Of a stretch of 64,000 nucleotides of DNA, positions 1 to 11,946 are shown one piece after another. Location of the stretch: contig NW_025944682.1 in assembly GCF_000764305.2 (NCBI RefSeq), positions 168,711-232,710 on the forward strand. The letters run 5' to 3'. Position 1 is the stretch's first letter; the number at the start of each line of letters is the position of its first letter. A model generated the notes under the pieces. It ran no database searches, was not told where the DNA came from, and saw only the letters and a program-made list of their open reading frames with translations. Both the position numbers and the translations under genes were made by a program. The stretch comes from Hyalella azteca (Eukaryota > Arthropoda > Malacostraca > Amphipoda > Hyalellidae).

Positions 1-1806
1 CCCTCAGTATATAGTATTACTCCCGTCTCCTTCGCGAAATCATGAAATTTTAATCAACAATGTTTTACTATTAACCGATCGTGTTACCGGCCGCTGCTTC
101 TAATATCGATAAAGCAAAAAGCCATTTCTATGATCGATCAATGCACATCTGGATGAAATTTTACACGTGTCTTTTGTAACACTCTATTGTATGAACAATA
201 GAGTGTTATAAAAAACACATGCACATAGTACTAATACTAAGAACTTTTAAGTTACCCACTTTCAAGATTCTTCATAAATTCGCTGTAACGGAGTGACATG
301 AACTATTGAACTTTATCATGTAGGAGTAAGAGCTTCATCGTTTAAAGCTTACGCTGTGCTGTAGACTATATACGTGACGTAACGGTGTAGCGAGATACTC
401 TGGGGCTACGCTCGCATAACTCGGACATCTCTGCATGCTCGAGGCAGTGAATGGTTGCATCCATGACATCCACGGAAATGTAGGTTGGTTACGATTAAAC
501 CCTCAGGAATTGTGTTATTCTCCGTACGTTATGAAGGCATGAGAACGAGATACAGCTAACGCTACTTCTTCGTTGTCCGTAGGTCTGTATATCGAGGACA
601 TGCAGATCCTTTGAAGTTACGTCAAAATGTTCCTCAGAGAGTTTCATGTTTATTTAATTTTTTTAATGTTTTCTTCCACTCGCTTTTCTATGAATCACTG
701 AAAGAAACATAATCACACTTTAATCAATGAATAAATAATTATGAACTTTACATTTGAAGGCTATTGTTGCACACACGATGGATGCATTAATATGATTTGT
801 AAATTTTTTGAGAGATATTACGCATAGCCTTAAAATATTGATCAGCTGATATTTTCTCCAAAGTATTGGACTTGACGGTTGCTGACGTTCCATATTACTG
901 TACGATATCGATTAAACGAAAGGGCAGGTTATAGATCGGCTATTATTGTTTACAGCTCCACAGTATCTGTGTTAGCGAAGCAACCAAGCTAGTGAGCAAG
1001 CGGTAAAGAGCTACGGAGACCAAGACGCTATATAACGCGTGCAGTGACCGTGAACCATGGCTCTTCTGACTGTGGTGCGAACAGAAACAGTTATGGATCT
1101 GCTGGATAGCTTCATATAACTGCTCCTTCATGGCGCTCCAGCATTTGATTATCAATCGCTAAGATTTAATAAGCTGAAGTCCCGTGTCTCAAGCACGCGT
1201 GCTGTTATGTTGCTTGCCTTCAAAATGGCGAGATCGTAGTCCGCACGCGACTAGTTTTTGTTTCCTTGCTAAATATAAATTGTGTCTATGCGGAGCTTCG
1301 TCTATGTTTTCTCGAATGTTCACTTCAATAGTGTTAACTAATTATTATTATGTCACTTGCATGCATGCATGGTATGCAGTGTACCTACTCGTCTCATTCA
1401 TTCACTAATTAAATGAAATTAAATTTTCAATTTTATACGAACACTAGGTCGTTGACGAATTATTAATTTCTATATAATCTCATGCCTTACCTGGATCGCC
1501 GTATGAACTGTATCAGACTGTTGTAGGGAATGTTTTTACTGGCTTGGCTTTATGGTGCACCTTTTGTTCTTTTTGTCTCATTTGGTTTACGTAACGGCTA
1601 CAGTTAGAAAAATATCCAAGTGTCCCTATCTGAGGAAGGATTTTCATTCGAGATGCATTTCTCCCATTGTAAGCTCAGCTCAAACGTCCTTTTAAAATTA
1701 TACTTACGTATACACCGCTGCTAAGTAGGGTATGAATGTCATGACATCATCTAGCGTCTCATAGTGCGCTACCGCCCAGCACAAAAACTAGACTTCAGGA
1801 CTAACA
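1..1806. other. Intergenic, no gene recognised
   Basis: Open frames here are short, lack codon structure and have no plausible splice context. The only clear structure is a short perfect hairpin near the left edge, listed separately. Confidence 0.6.
177..208. repeat. Perfect 14-bp inverted repeat with 4-nt loop
   Basis: The arm TAACACTCTATTGT is followed by the loop ATGA and its exact reverse complement. It could be a remnant of a MITE terminus or a cruciform site. No coding context is visible. Confidence 0.8.
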
Positions 1807-2226
1807 CTGGACGAGTGACGCGCCGTGCGGTGGATAACAGTCCACTGCACGGCCCTCGTGCTCTTCCACTGGACGAGTGACGTGACGTGCGGTGGATAAA
1901 AGTCCACTGCACGGCCCTCGTGCTCCTCCACTGGACGAGTGACGCGCCGTGCGGTGGATAACAGTCCACTGCACGGCCCTCGTGCTCCTCCACTGGACGA
2001 GTGACGCGCCGTGCGGTGGATAACAGTCCACTGCACGGCATCCACTGGACGAGTGACGTGACGTGCGGTGGATAACAGTCCACTGCACGGCGCTCGCACT
2101 CCTCCACTGGACGAGTGACGCGACGTGCGGTGGATAACAGTCCACTGCACGGCCCTCGTGCTCCTCCACTGGACGAGTGACGCTTCGTGCGGTGGATAAC
2201 AGTCCACTGCACGGCCCACCACGTCT
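1807..2226. repeat. 62-bp minisatellite, seven units, each a hairpin
   Basis: Units begin CTGGACGAGTGACG and start near 1807, 1869, 1931, 1993, 2044, 2106 and 2168. The fourth unit is about 11 bp short. Each unit contains a near-perfect inverted repeat, GTGCGGTGGA / TCCACTGCAC, around a TAACAG loop. All three minus-strand frames are open across the array, but a 62-bp unit shifts frame at each copy, so this is repeat arithmetic and not evidence of a protein. Confidence 0.93.
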
Positions 2227-2470
2227 CCAGCTTCTCAAATAACTTTACATTGCGTTTCCATTGCGTCATTCACTTTCAGTAATCATTTCAGCGCATGCTG
2301 ATTTGCTACTGCGGTCAAATTGTGCTCATCTATAAGGTCTTCTCTCAAATTTCTTGTTTTGCCAGAAAACTGTATGCAGTTAAGATCACCTTTATTCTTA
2401 TCATTGAACAGGTATTGTTATTGAACAGGTATTGCAGTATCGCATCCGCATCATTTCGCTCTCTCCTCGA

Positions 2471-2601
2471 TGCCGACGCTGGTTTAGAAACCTGAGGGTG
2501 CCGACGCTGGTTTAGAAACCTGAGGGTGCCGACGCTGGTTTAGAAACCTGAGGGTGCCGACGCTGGTTTAGAAACCTGAGGGTGCCGACGCTGGTTTAGA
2601 A
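2471..2601. repeat. 28-bp minisatellite, five units
   Basis: The unit starts TGCCGACGCTGGTTTAGAAA and is repeated almost without change at 2471, 2499, 2527, 2555 and 2583. The last copy is partial. No gene overlaps it. Confidence 0.93.
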
Positions 2602-3109
2602 AGAATTAAGAGGAAATACTATTGCTCGTTGGGTGTAGTTATTTTGTACCAGATGTGCATAGCCAAACACGTATTTTTTCGAAAAGCTTCTATCATTTTT
2701 GTTACGGTGATGGATTCTTCACACTAAAATGCACTTATAGTTGATTTCGATGTAAATTATGATCAGAAATTTTATCTTGAGCAAGTGCAGTTATTCACAA
2801 ATGTTTCTGGAAATTTACATTCTTCTGTGAATCCTTAATTGCAGTTTTCAAAACGAGATTATTTTGGTACTGTCCCGTTGGCGCCATTTCAACAACAAAT
2901 GATAGATATTTTAAAACAGCTCGATTTTTTCTTAAACAAGATAAGGCTTGAACGAAACGGGACTAGATTTCGTTCAAGTTATCTTTATATACCATAATTT
3001 ATTTCTATGCTGATGCTAAGCAAGCAGACTAGATTTCGTTTTGGTTATCATTTTAAGCCGTAAAGTTCCTTTGGTGATGCAGAGTAGTCGGGTTTTGTTT
3101 TAAATGATC

Positions 3110-3193
3110 AAGAACAGACTAGATAAAGCTATGGAAAAATATATGTTCAGACTTGAAATGCCTCGCACCATATCGAACCCGGTGAAAGTCTAG
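3110..3193 (+). pseudogene. LINE ORF2 C-terminal tail remnant
   Basis: A frame ending in TAG reads KNRLDKAMEKYMFRLEMP before the stop. It matches residue by residue a second copy at 53.09 kb (KNRLDEAMQEYMFSLKIP). The pattern F/K-N-R-L-D near a C-terminus is typical of non-LTR retrotransposon reverse transcriptases. Only the 3' end is present. Which LINE clade it belongs to cannot be decided from this fragment. Confidence 0.6.
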
Positions 3194-3256
3194 AAGCTAT
3201 TTCAAACTATCGTCAGTCCTGATTTTAGATCTTCTGTGAATAAGGTACGAGAAGTA

Positions 3257-3304
3257 AAAGAATCGGCGACAGGCCACATCAGGCCTACTGTTCAGCGCCA
3301 ACGT
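3257..3304 (+). mobile_element. SINE-type 3' tail fragment
   Basis: The string GAATCGGCGACAGGCC followed by GGCCTAC and AACG also occurs in the SINE at 22.74 kb and, with changes, at 20.75 and 53.8 kb. It lies just before a simple-repeat tail, as expected for a retroposon 3' end. It follows the LINE tail directly, so it may be the 3' UTR shared by that LINE and its SINEs. Confidence 0.55.
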
Positions 3305-3553
3305 CGTTATGTTACGTTATGTTATGTTATGTTATGTTATGTTATGCTATGTTATGCTATGTTATGTTATGTTATGTTATGTTGTGTTATGTTATGTTAT
3401 GTTGTGTTGTGTTGTGTTATGTTATGTTATATTGTGTTGTGTTATGTTATGTTATGTTATGTTGTGTTGTGTTGTGTTGTGTTGTGTTGTGTTGTGTTGT
3501 GTTGTGTTATGTTATGTTATATGTTATGTTATGTTGTTATGTTATGTTATATG
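3305..3553. repeat. Pentanucleotide microsatellite (GTTAT/GTTGT)n
   Basis: About 250 bp of GTTAT with blocks of GTTGT variants. Plus-strand frames stay open and give repetitive MLCYV peptides, which are a by-product of the repeat. It lies at the 3' end of the LINE/SINE tail and probably grew from a retroposon tail. Confidence 0.95.
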
Positions 3554-6500
3554 AAGGAACAGTAGAGACGAGCAGCTGCATACGTGCGCCCTGCCAACGC
3601 TAACATGCACGCCGGTGTCCGCAACTTCCCACTCTTTGACACGTGGCACGTCAAGCCAAAGACAGTTGCTCACTCAGCATTACTTTTTAATTTCATGGCT
3701 AGTTCAATTGTTCTTTCTAATTCTTGTTAACGTTTCTAATGCAATCAAAATATCTTATTCAACTTATTGTTACTTATGACTTGAAAGTGTTGAGCATTTT
3801 ACGTTGAAAGGTGTACAAAGATTCGCGTGCATTTTTTGGGGGAATTTTCATGTAACGAGCAATTCATAATACATTTATATACTTTAATTATATATATGGG
3901 GGATTTATTACTAATTAAACTAGTTACGACCCTATAATACAAAGATATTTTATTATTGACCGGAAAATGTATTCCTGAGAAGTAGAGAGTTTCTAAATCC
4001 ATGTATACAGAGAAATATATTCCTTAAAATTTAGAAAGCTTCGTGCCGTAGCCTCAACTTTAGTCGTTATCTACGTAGGTTGTGCTCGTAGAAATATGAA
4101 TGCCTTCAATTGGGAATCCATATTACTCGATCGTTGGCGCATCTCTTGCTTCATATTTTTTATTTTCCTCGTTTATTAACTAATTATTGTCTAATCGTAA
4201 TCTCTCAGTCAAAGATATAATCAAATTAGACCAAAATGTGCCGGCGTAATGGATATGCTTCTTTCGTGCATTATCCGTAAGCATTTGACCGCCGAAGACA
4301 AAATGTTTGTAACACTGGATACGAAATTTCATGGAAAGCAGTTCACATATTTTTTAGTTGGTGTCATCTTCCGCTTAAATCTCACCATTGAAATCAATCC
4401 GCCGGAACTCTCCTGTTATAATGCATATGATAGCGAAATGTAGATTACGAGACTGCGAACAGCAAGCGACCACATCTCCGCATACGTATACAGCTCGACC
4501 GCGAACGCCGTTTCAAGACCGGTTTCGAGTAGAACCGCGGAAACGGCTCAAGTTTAAACCAGTTATGGCTTTTTTTATTTTTGTCCAATCTGAAAATCTG
4601 GGACTTTCCGCCATATCCATGCATGATTCATGCTTATAGTTCAACCTTAGTTCATGCAGTATTTTGTGTTGAAGATTGAACCCATAATGTTATTCAAATA
4701 ATGGACCTATCCACTTTATACATCTCCTATATTACGTCTTAAATGTATATTTATATATGCAATTTTTGAACGAAGTCAACTTTTATTAACCTCCGCTACG
4801 GTTGAATCCTTTATTTTACATAACTTTTATATTTTATCTTAATCTTCAAACTTATAGTTTTATTTCTGCGAGAAAAAATATAATTAACTTTTGCGGTTTC
4901 CATGCGCGTCCACGCATTTTACGTCCGCGTCCAGGCACGATTTTATTCCTCGTCCACGCATTTATTTTTAGACAAACCAATTTAATGCAATATAAGTTTG
5001 AACTTTAAACCTTCCTTGCAACGGTTGTGCGGCCAATGCATTGACATTTAAGATGAATTAAATATTTATTGCATCTGAATAGCTAGTTGCCTTGAAGGAT
5101 TGGGCTCTACCCTCAATGTTAATATTATTGGGGTACTTGCTGCAATTGCTCATACTTTCAAACGAATAAAAATTCTGAAAAAAATCTGAATGCACGAATA
5201 TTAAGAGCAAGCAACCTAAATCACATACATTACCTTGGCACGGATCACTCCTCTAGTTAATGTATGTTCCTAGATCATACACTACACATATACTATAGTT
5301 CCATGTAAAAACCACGTGCTTTAAAAAAATATTATTGACGTTAATAGTTATTCTGTGCAGCAGTTCACATTACAACAAGAGTCTCATCTCTTACATTTCC
5401 ATTAACTTGATGCTCAATATCAGTGTGCAGTGATTTCCTTAATTCCCATATATACGTTCACTGAATTTCAAAATTACTTCACGTAACTGCTAAAGTAGTA
5501 TTATTTTACACGCCACTGCATAATAAGAATGATCTTACACGGAAGTGCTAAATCTGCTTCATGTTTACGCGCAACTGCTGAGCTAAAATCATCTTACTCG
5601 CAACTGCTGCATCGGTATCATTTTAATTGACACGTAATTTTATAATAGCTCATACGATGTAAATAATTACCCGCACTCATAAATTACAATCTTAACTATT
5701 TGTTTTCCCTGTATGTGTCGCAAACAACATCGATTTAAATTTATAATATTTTTCCTTACATGGAGTGGTTTGCTTGGCACATGACACGTTGGTCGCGCAT
5801 TGCCATGTTTGCCGACTAAACTTGATTCAAGGCCAGCAGCTCCGTTAAGGACTTAACTCGTAGGAGTGTACCTGCATCTCTTGCATTAATTCTTGTTCTC
5901 TTGCACAAATTTCCGATCTTTCCTGGAATATTTTTTGCAGAAGAATTTGTCATTCTTTTGATATTTCGTTTGTTCTCCTGTTTTAATAACTTCCTCAGAA
6001 GTATTTGTTAATATTTTTGTAAGTATAAATTCTTGTCATTTTTTAAATATCGAAGCTGACTTTGAAGTTAGCTCGCTGCTATTTTTATCGATCTCTCGTT
6101 GCAATTTTTCATCAATACAATCATAACTTAAGCATTACAAAAGAGCAAGCAGAAAGCACACATTTTAATATAAAATTGCTATTTCTTTTATAAGAACTAA
6201 TTCAAGTTATAATTATAATTATCAAGCTATAATATAATTCAGTCATTATGAACTGCATACACATGGAACAATATTTTTTCAAGCAGTATGTCTGTCAATT
6301 GAATTTAGAGGCTGCACAAGAAACTGCAAAATCATCGCCTGATTGCAGATTTGGTCGTGCAAAATTTACATTAAGTCAGGATATCATCATACCCAATATC
6401 AGATGGGAATACGCAACCAAACAGGCCCTATACTTTCAAAAAAGTTAAGAGATCGTAAGTTCATCAGCCAATCATTGACGGCCTTTCAAGCAAAATCCAC

Positions 6501-7509
6501 CAATCATAGACAAGAAAATAGAGCGTAAGTACTTACGTTCACTTAGCGAGTTTTGAAAGTATGGCCCCAGGTTCGTACGTAAGCGGGCGTAACTCACGGT
6601 TTACTCAAGCAGCCCTCACGACCGACCTGTGCGTTGGGAAACGCTCATCGTGCATGACTTTGTTGCGCCACCATGCACTGAGCAATGTACATGACGTGCA
6701 ATGTACAATGTACATGACTTTATTAAGTCATGTACCTACATAAAGTACGTAATGTACAATGTACATGACTTTATGGTGTTACTCAAAATAAAGAGGTGAG
6801 CTGAAGGTATTTCAACTCACATTTTACTAAAACGTTTCCCGATACTATAATGTCTAACTGTCATTCATGTTGTCTAAACGTTTAAAATTTTACTGTGCAC
6901 TGCCGGTTCGTTTCATCGAACTTGATTCTCAGACCTCGCCAGTTATTTATTTTAATCTTGATCCACAATCATAGTCTTGCCTAAAATTTTTCACGTGATG
7001 TGGTCAAAATACTAAGAAATTTTTGGTTTGATTGCTCAATAGAGCGTAAGAGCTACTTTGGTATAATAACGCATATTATTCTTATCACAGTTCTTCGCTG
7101 CATGACATTATAAAAATTGTTAACGCTTTAGATTATCGTAATTGTCACATGTTTTTTCACTCAGGATACAGTGAGCCCAGCTGATTGATCGCAACGATCG
7201 TCTCTGCCTGTAAAATTAAACACTAGATAGTCTGTTCTTATTCAAGTTTATCGAACTCACGTGGCTCCGCATTAGCAATTCCGTGACTTGCAGTCCGTGC
7301 TCACGTTCGGACGCACTGATTGCTGGCATACGCCTTCTAATAACTTGCGGTGCTCAAGTTGCTAAATTTTCCTTGTTGCATAAGTAAACACCTATTTTAC
7401 TCGATGAACAATATAATTTAATGTCGTCTTAATATCTCGTCATGTACATCATCAGCTTTATTAAGAAATCATTCGCATTTGGGGTTCTGAGTTGTCAAAA
7501 AGTCTGTTA
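3554..7509. other. Intergenic, no gene recognised
   Basis: AT-rich DNA with no coding-like frame. Minor features are short direct repeats of CGTCCACGCATTT near 4.91-4.97 kb and repeated AATGTACATGACTTTA words near 6.68-6.78 kb that form small palindromes. Confidence 0.55.
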
Positions 7510-7701
7510 TTTTTAGCGCATTTACTCATTTATGAAAAAAATGCACTATTGTGCTCGCCATGTCCGTCTGTCCGTCCGTCTGTCCGTCCGTCTGTCCGTC
7601 CGTCTGTCTGCATGTCTGTCCGTCCGTGACTTCACGTTTTCGTCGACGAGAAAATGCGCTCTCTGTCACTCACTGCAGTGAGTACTGAGTTATATTTTTT
7701 T
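7510..7701 (+). mobile_element. Dispersed (GTCY)n element, copy 1
   Basis: Starts TTTTTAGCGCATTTACTC and ends ACTGAGTTATATTTTTTT. Between them lie a (CCGTCTGT)n tract, the inverted match GAGAAAATGCGCT of the 5' end, and the palindrome ACTCACTGCAGTGAGT. Four other copies occur in the window. The tetranucleotide core and terminal hairpin resemble non-autonomous Helitron/MINE-type elements; that class assignment is inference. Confidence 0.8.
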
Positions 7702-9871
7702 AGATAGTCCGCTGGAAATGAGGAACGAATGAAAAAATTGTGACAGTGCTTTGATGTGAAGGTGTGCAAAGAACGCTCAAAAAATTAATCCCAGCCTACT
7801 AGTGACATCTTTTGGGCCATTAATATTGCCGAGTTCCTCGTACGATTATGCTAATTGTTTACCAAAAACCATGGGCTGAAATCGAACATTAGTTTTTAGT
7901 TATCATGTTTGCCTCGATATGTATAGACCATGTTAGCATTTGCAGTGCGAGTTGCAGCTAGGCTTCAATAGCGTGCTTTTTTAAAGACAAATTTTTAATG
8001 CGATAATTCCTTGTTCTCAAAAAATTCAGATCCTGACATTAGTTTGACAATGCAGCACCAAATTAAGTGATCCACGTTGTTTCATCCAAGTATTTGTTTT
8101 AGTATTGATCGTATGAGAGCAGCCGCATTAATCTCTGAATTATGAAATCTAAAAGCCGGTCAAACATTCACGATGTTTTATTTAAATTTTACTTTGTTCA
8201 ATCAAATGTGGATATTTTTATTTCTGCTGGAAGGACATATTAATTATTAAACCAGCTCGATGAACGTTCATTGAAGAAATTAATTTTTTACGCTTGTGTT
8301 ACGAATGAAGCTTTTCATTACAAGTATAAAATCTTACTTTGTGCATGGTTTCTTGCTGCATTTCTTGTTTCAAGTCAGTTCGACGATATTCAAGTAATTA
8401 AAACATTTTTGTTCAATCTGTGTCTATGGTTGTTTCCAGTGAAATCTCGTAAATTAAGTAGGACTTTACAATCTAACCGGTATAGATCACAAATACTTTG
8501 AGACACTGAAAGAAACGTACCGTAAGTCTGATATTAGAAGGCACCGCAGCTCTGTTCTTGGCAACATTAAACATCGAGCGACTGTAAAGTGCCCGGAGGC
8601 CCACAGGTCCAAAGCCATACAGGAGCTGCATGGGTTTGCGTGAAGTTCACGGCATAGCCTGGCTAGATCAATACGCAAGCCGTGCCCTGCCACAACTCAC
8701 TGTCCGTACTATTACTGGAAATGAGTATACGCTTCATCCGCAACTGTCACGTGAGCATTGTTGCCCGTCACGTGAGTGTTGTTGCCCACAGCACTTTGGA
8801 TTATATTCATGATAATATAAGTCCCTTACATGCATTCCAGTTAACTGTTTACCGATACTAAAATCTATTGTAAAAGTAGAGCCTAGTTTTTGTCGTCCTG
8901 CCGTTTGAACTATACTGTATCCTAGTGATTACATTCTCTCGATGCTGGCATAACAAAAGCTGTCTGATTTGAATTTGTCTGATTAGCTAAAGGTTTAGTA
9001 AGTTAAAAACTTATTAATGCTTTTGAAACAGAAGATATTAATTAATTATAACTTATTAACCTTCCTCACCACGAATCAACTAGTGGGAATCCTTTTCAAT
9101 TTATTTATTCCCATGACCAGACATTTTCAGCGTTCGATTCAATTTGAACATAATTGATAGTTATACGTATTATCAGTAATTGTCATCACGAAACAGTATT
9201 ATACGTAGAAAGCTCTGGTGAAATGAACGAAGAATAGGTTAAAGATTTTGATAGGTTAAAGATTTAGTTTAAGATTAAAGAATTAGTTTATTTCCATTGC
9301 ATCTGCATTAAAGAGTAGGATTTTCCATGACGGAAATGACTTTTTTGCGCCGCGTCTGTGTTGTTCGTTCGCTGGGACTCCCACGCCTGCAGCTGTCGTC
9401 GCATTAGCCACAATTCTTCTCGGCGAGGTCCGTTACTGCGTTTCTATGCGTGGACTCTTCATCCGCAGACAAGGAAAGAGGCTGAATAATTTAGCGCATA
9501 ATTACTTTTAAATTTAAGTAAATAGTCGAGTGAAAAAACCGGCTTTCGCAAAATGAACTGTGTCAACTGTCCACTACTAGATCAATGATTTTTTTATGTT
9601 TAAATTTATCGTTTTCAAGTCGAAGCGTGTCATTCTTGTACTTAATAATAAATTGAACTGATTAATAGCTCACGTAAGACATTACTATGAATGTGTATAC
9701 ATATAACCTGTCCTCAATAGAAGAAGAAGTCCTCAATAAAACTGGCATTATTTTATACAAATTTAAATACATGTTTGAATGAAGGGCTCTACCCTAAATA
9801 TACAAATAACCTGTATTGTAAATGTCCGTTGGTAATTAAACTATAATATCATGACCGTTAATATCATGGCC
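7702..9871. other. Intergenic, no gene recognised
   Basis: No supported coding exon, RNA gene or transposon terminus was seen. A somewhat GC-richer block at 9.34-9.48 kb has no open frame of note. Confidence 0.5.
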
Positions 9872-10029
9872 GTCTAAGAAAGTGCTACCGGGACTGTGGG
9901 TGACGATGATGAAAATACTGCTTTGAATAATGTAGTCTTGGTCATTCCTACATCTAAGAAAGTGCTACCGGGACTGTGGGTGACGATGATGAAAATACTG
10001 CTTTGAATAATGTAGTCTTGGTCATTCCT
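9872..10029. repeat. 81-bp tandem duplication
   Basis: Two copies beginning TCTAAGAAAGTGCTACCGGG, at 9872 and 9953, are identical over more than 70 bp. The second ends about 50 bp from an adapter junction, so a local assembly duplication is as likely as a real one. Confidence 0.85.
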
Positions 10030-10078
10030 CCTCATGACCAGCGAGCGCAGTGGAATGATTGCAGCAGCACGTCACAAC

Positions 10079-10117
10079 CTGTCTCTTATACACATCTAGA
10101 TGTGTATAAGAGACAGN
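10079..10117. other. Tn5/Nextera mosaic-end adapter pair plus N (artefact)
   Basis: CTGTCTCTTATACACATCT is immediately followed by its reverse complement AGATGTGTATAAGAGACAG and a single N. These are the 19-bp Tn5 mosaic ends used in tagmentation libraries. The junction is not biological, and sequence on its two sides may not be contiguous in the genome. Confidence 0.97.
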
Positions 10118-10118
10118 A

Positions 10119-10254
10119 CTAATAGTTTTCTTATACGTTTTGAAGCTTTTCTTTATATTACACTAATAGTTTTCTTTTACGTTTTGAAGCTTTTCTTTAT
10201 ATTACACCAATAGTTTTCTTATACGTTTTGAAGCTTTTCTTTATATTACACTAA
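10119..10254. repeat. 44-bp tandem repeat, three units
   Basis: Units begin CTAATAGTTTTCTTATACGT and contain TTTGAAGCTTTTCTTTATA; they are nearly identical. The array begins right after the adapter and N, so its true length is unknown. Confidence 0.9.
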
Positions 10255-10730
10255 TATTGGGAAATACTTAACGAGAATTCAAAGGCAGCTTAGTATTAAA
10301 CATCTACCTTTACACTGCACTTCGTTCTATCAAAATTTACTGTAACGGAAAATTTAATAACCGTGAGTTTAATGCGATTTCGCTTCGACAAGCATTTAAG
10401 TACGTTTGAACGAAAGCATTCGATTCAATGAATGGATGCATTAATCGTCATTAATCTGTGCATCTAAAGCTTGGGTTAGTTTCAATGGACGAAAAATTAG
10501 CTTCAATCATATATTTTTATTTTTTTTTCATTTTACTATTTTATTGCCTGAATAAAATTTGTTACTTAATTACTAATTTTATTAATTAATCGAATTGGCT
10601 CTAGTAGTGAGATCTAATCGCCATTGATCCATTGTAATATCTTTTTAATCTGTGTTACGGAATTTTTATGTTGATTAAATAACAAAACAAATGAATCACA
10701 TATAATGGTCAGAGAGACGCGGCCTGGCCT

Positions 10731-10867
10731 CTTGTATGGGGTTGTAGACCCTTGGAAAAATGTATGTAGACCCTTGGAAAAATTCTTGTATGGGGTTGTA
10801 GACCCTTGGAAAAATGTATGTAGACCCTTGGAAAAATTCTTGTATGGGGTTGTAGACCCTTGGAAAA
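10731..10867. repeat. 54-bp tandem repeat, about 2.5 units
   Basis: Each unit holds TGTAGACCCTTGGAAAAA followed by a shorter TGTAGACCCTTGGAAAAA half-unit. Units start near 10731, 10785 and 10839. Confidence 0.88.
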
Positions 10868-11791
10868 ACTGACAAAGCGGAAGTAAATTAGCAAGTCACG
10901 TCGCTGCGAAGAGGACAAGAAGATTCTGGTTGCGGTTTTTGGAAAAGATTTATTCTACATTGAGGTTTTCGTCCGACATGATCTTGGTGGCGTCTTTCAC
11001 ACGTTCGAATTACAGACTATACTTTCTTTGACCGAATGAAGATGGGTTGGTTGGACTTTACCATTAAAATGGCTTTGTAATCGATGTTTGTAGTGCTTGT
11101 CGTTTGTTATTTTGAATCAATTCCGTCACTATATTTTTAAAATTTATCTTGTGTGTTAGATTTTAGGAGCGTATCTACCTAATTTGAATTATTGTTTGTT
11201 TTGGACCCCGGCAAAATTAGCTTGCTTAGAATTGACGAATCGGAACATGGGAGCCGAATTATTTTCACATGCTCTTTACCCACGTATAGCCGGCTTCGAT
11301 ATTAGCCTTCTCGTGCTTCAACTAATGTTTATTTACGCGCCTACCATGCAGTAAATTTTAAATTCGTAATAAGTTATTTATGTGGCAGCAATCGATTTCA
11401 TGGATAAATGAACAGAATATTTATGATATTACTCTGCTTGTAATGCCATGAAAATAAGAATTTTAATCCGGTTAATCCTCAGCTTCAATAACTTATTCTA
11501 CTCTCTTCATAGAAGTTATTTTAATGCCATCGAAATTCCTTATTTTGAATGTTGATCTACATTTATTATTTCTTAAATATCGATGTGACTAATATTGACA
11601 AAATCTCTGCCATTTCCTCTCCAATTGATTTCTAATCAAAGTTTCCATTAGCAACTTCATTTTCAACGTTGATCTTTAGGCCTAACATGTGCTGGCCCTG
11701 AATATACGAGTACTTGCATATTAATCTTATTCTCCATATTCTAGTAACAAGATGTTATTGCATTTATTCTAATTTTCTAATTAATAAAAAC

Positions 11792-11946
11792 AAATATAAC
11801 TCAGTACTCACTGCAGTGAGTGACAGAGAGCGCATTTTCTCGTCGACGAAAACTTGAGGTCACGGACAGACGGACGGACAGACAGACGGACATGGTGAGC
11901 ACAATAGTGCATTTTTTCCACAAATGAGAAAAATACGCTAAAAAGT
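11792..11946 (-). mobile_element. Dispersed (GTCY)n element, copy 2
   Basis: Reverse-strand copy of the 7.5-kb element. It shows the ACTCACTGCAGTGAGT palindrome, GAGAAAATGCGCT, a short GTCY tract, and the start TTAGCGTATTTTTCTC. The tetranucleotide tract is shorter than in copies 1 and 3. Confidence 0.8.

Noticed and set aside
1769..2269. Three overlapping minus-strand frames of 144-166 residues
   Set aside because: They are the 62-bp minisatellite read in all frames; the unit is not a multiple of three.
1807..2601. CRISPR-like arrays
   Set aside because: Units are contiguous repeats with no unique spacers, and the DNA is eukaryotic.
3236..3603. Plus-strand frames with repeated MLCYV peptides
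   Set aside because: Translations of a pentanucleotide microsatellite.
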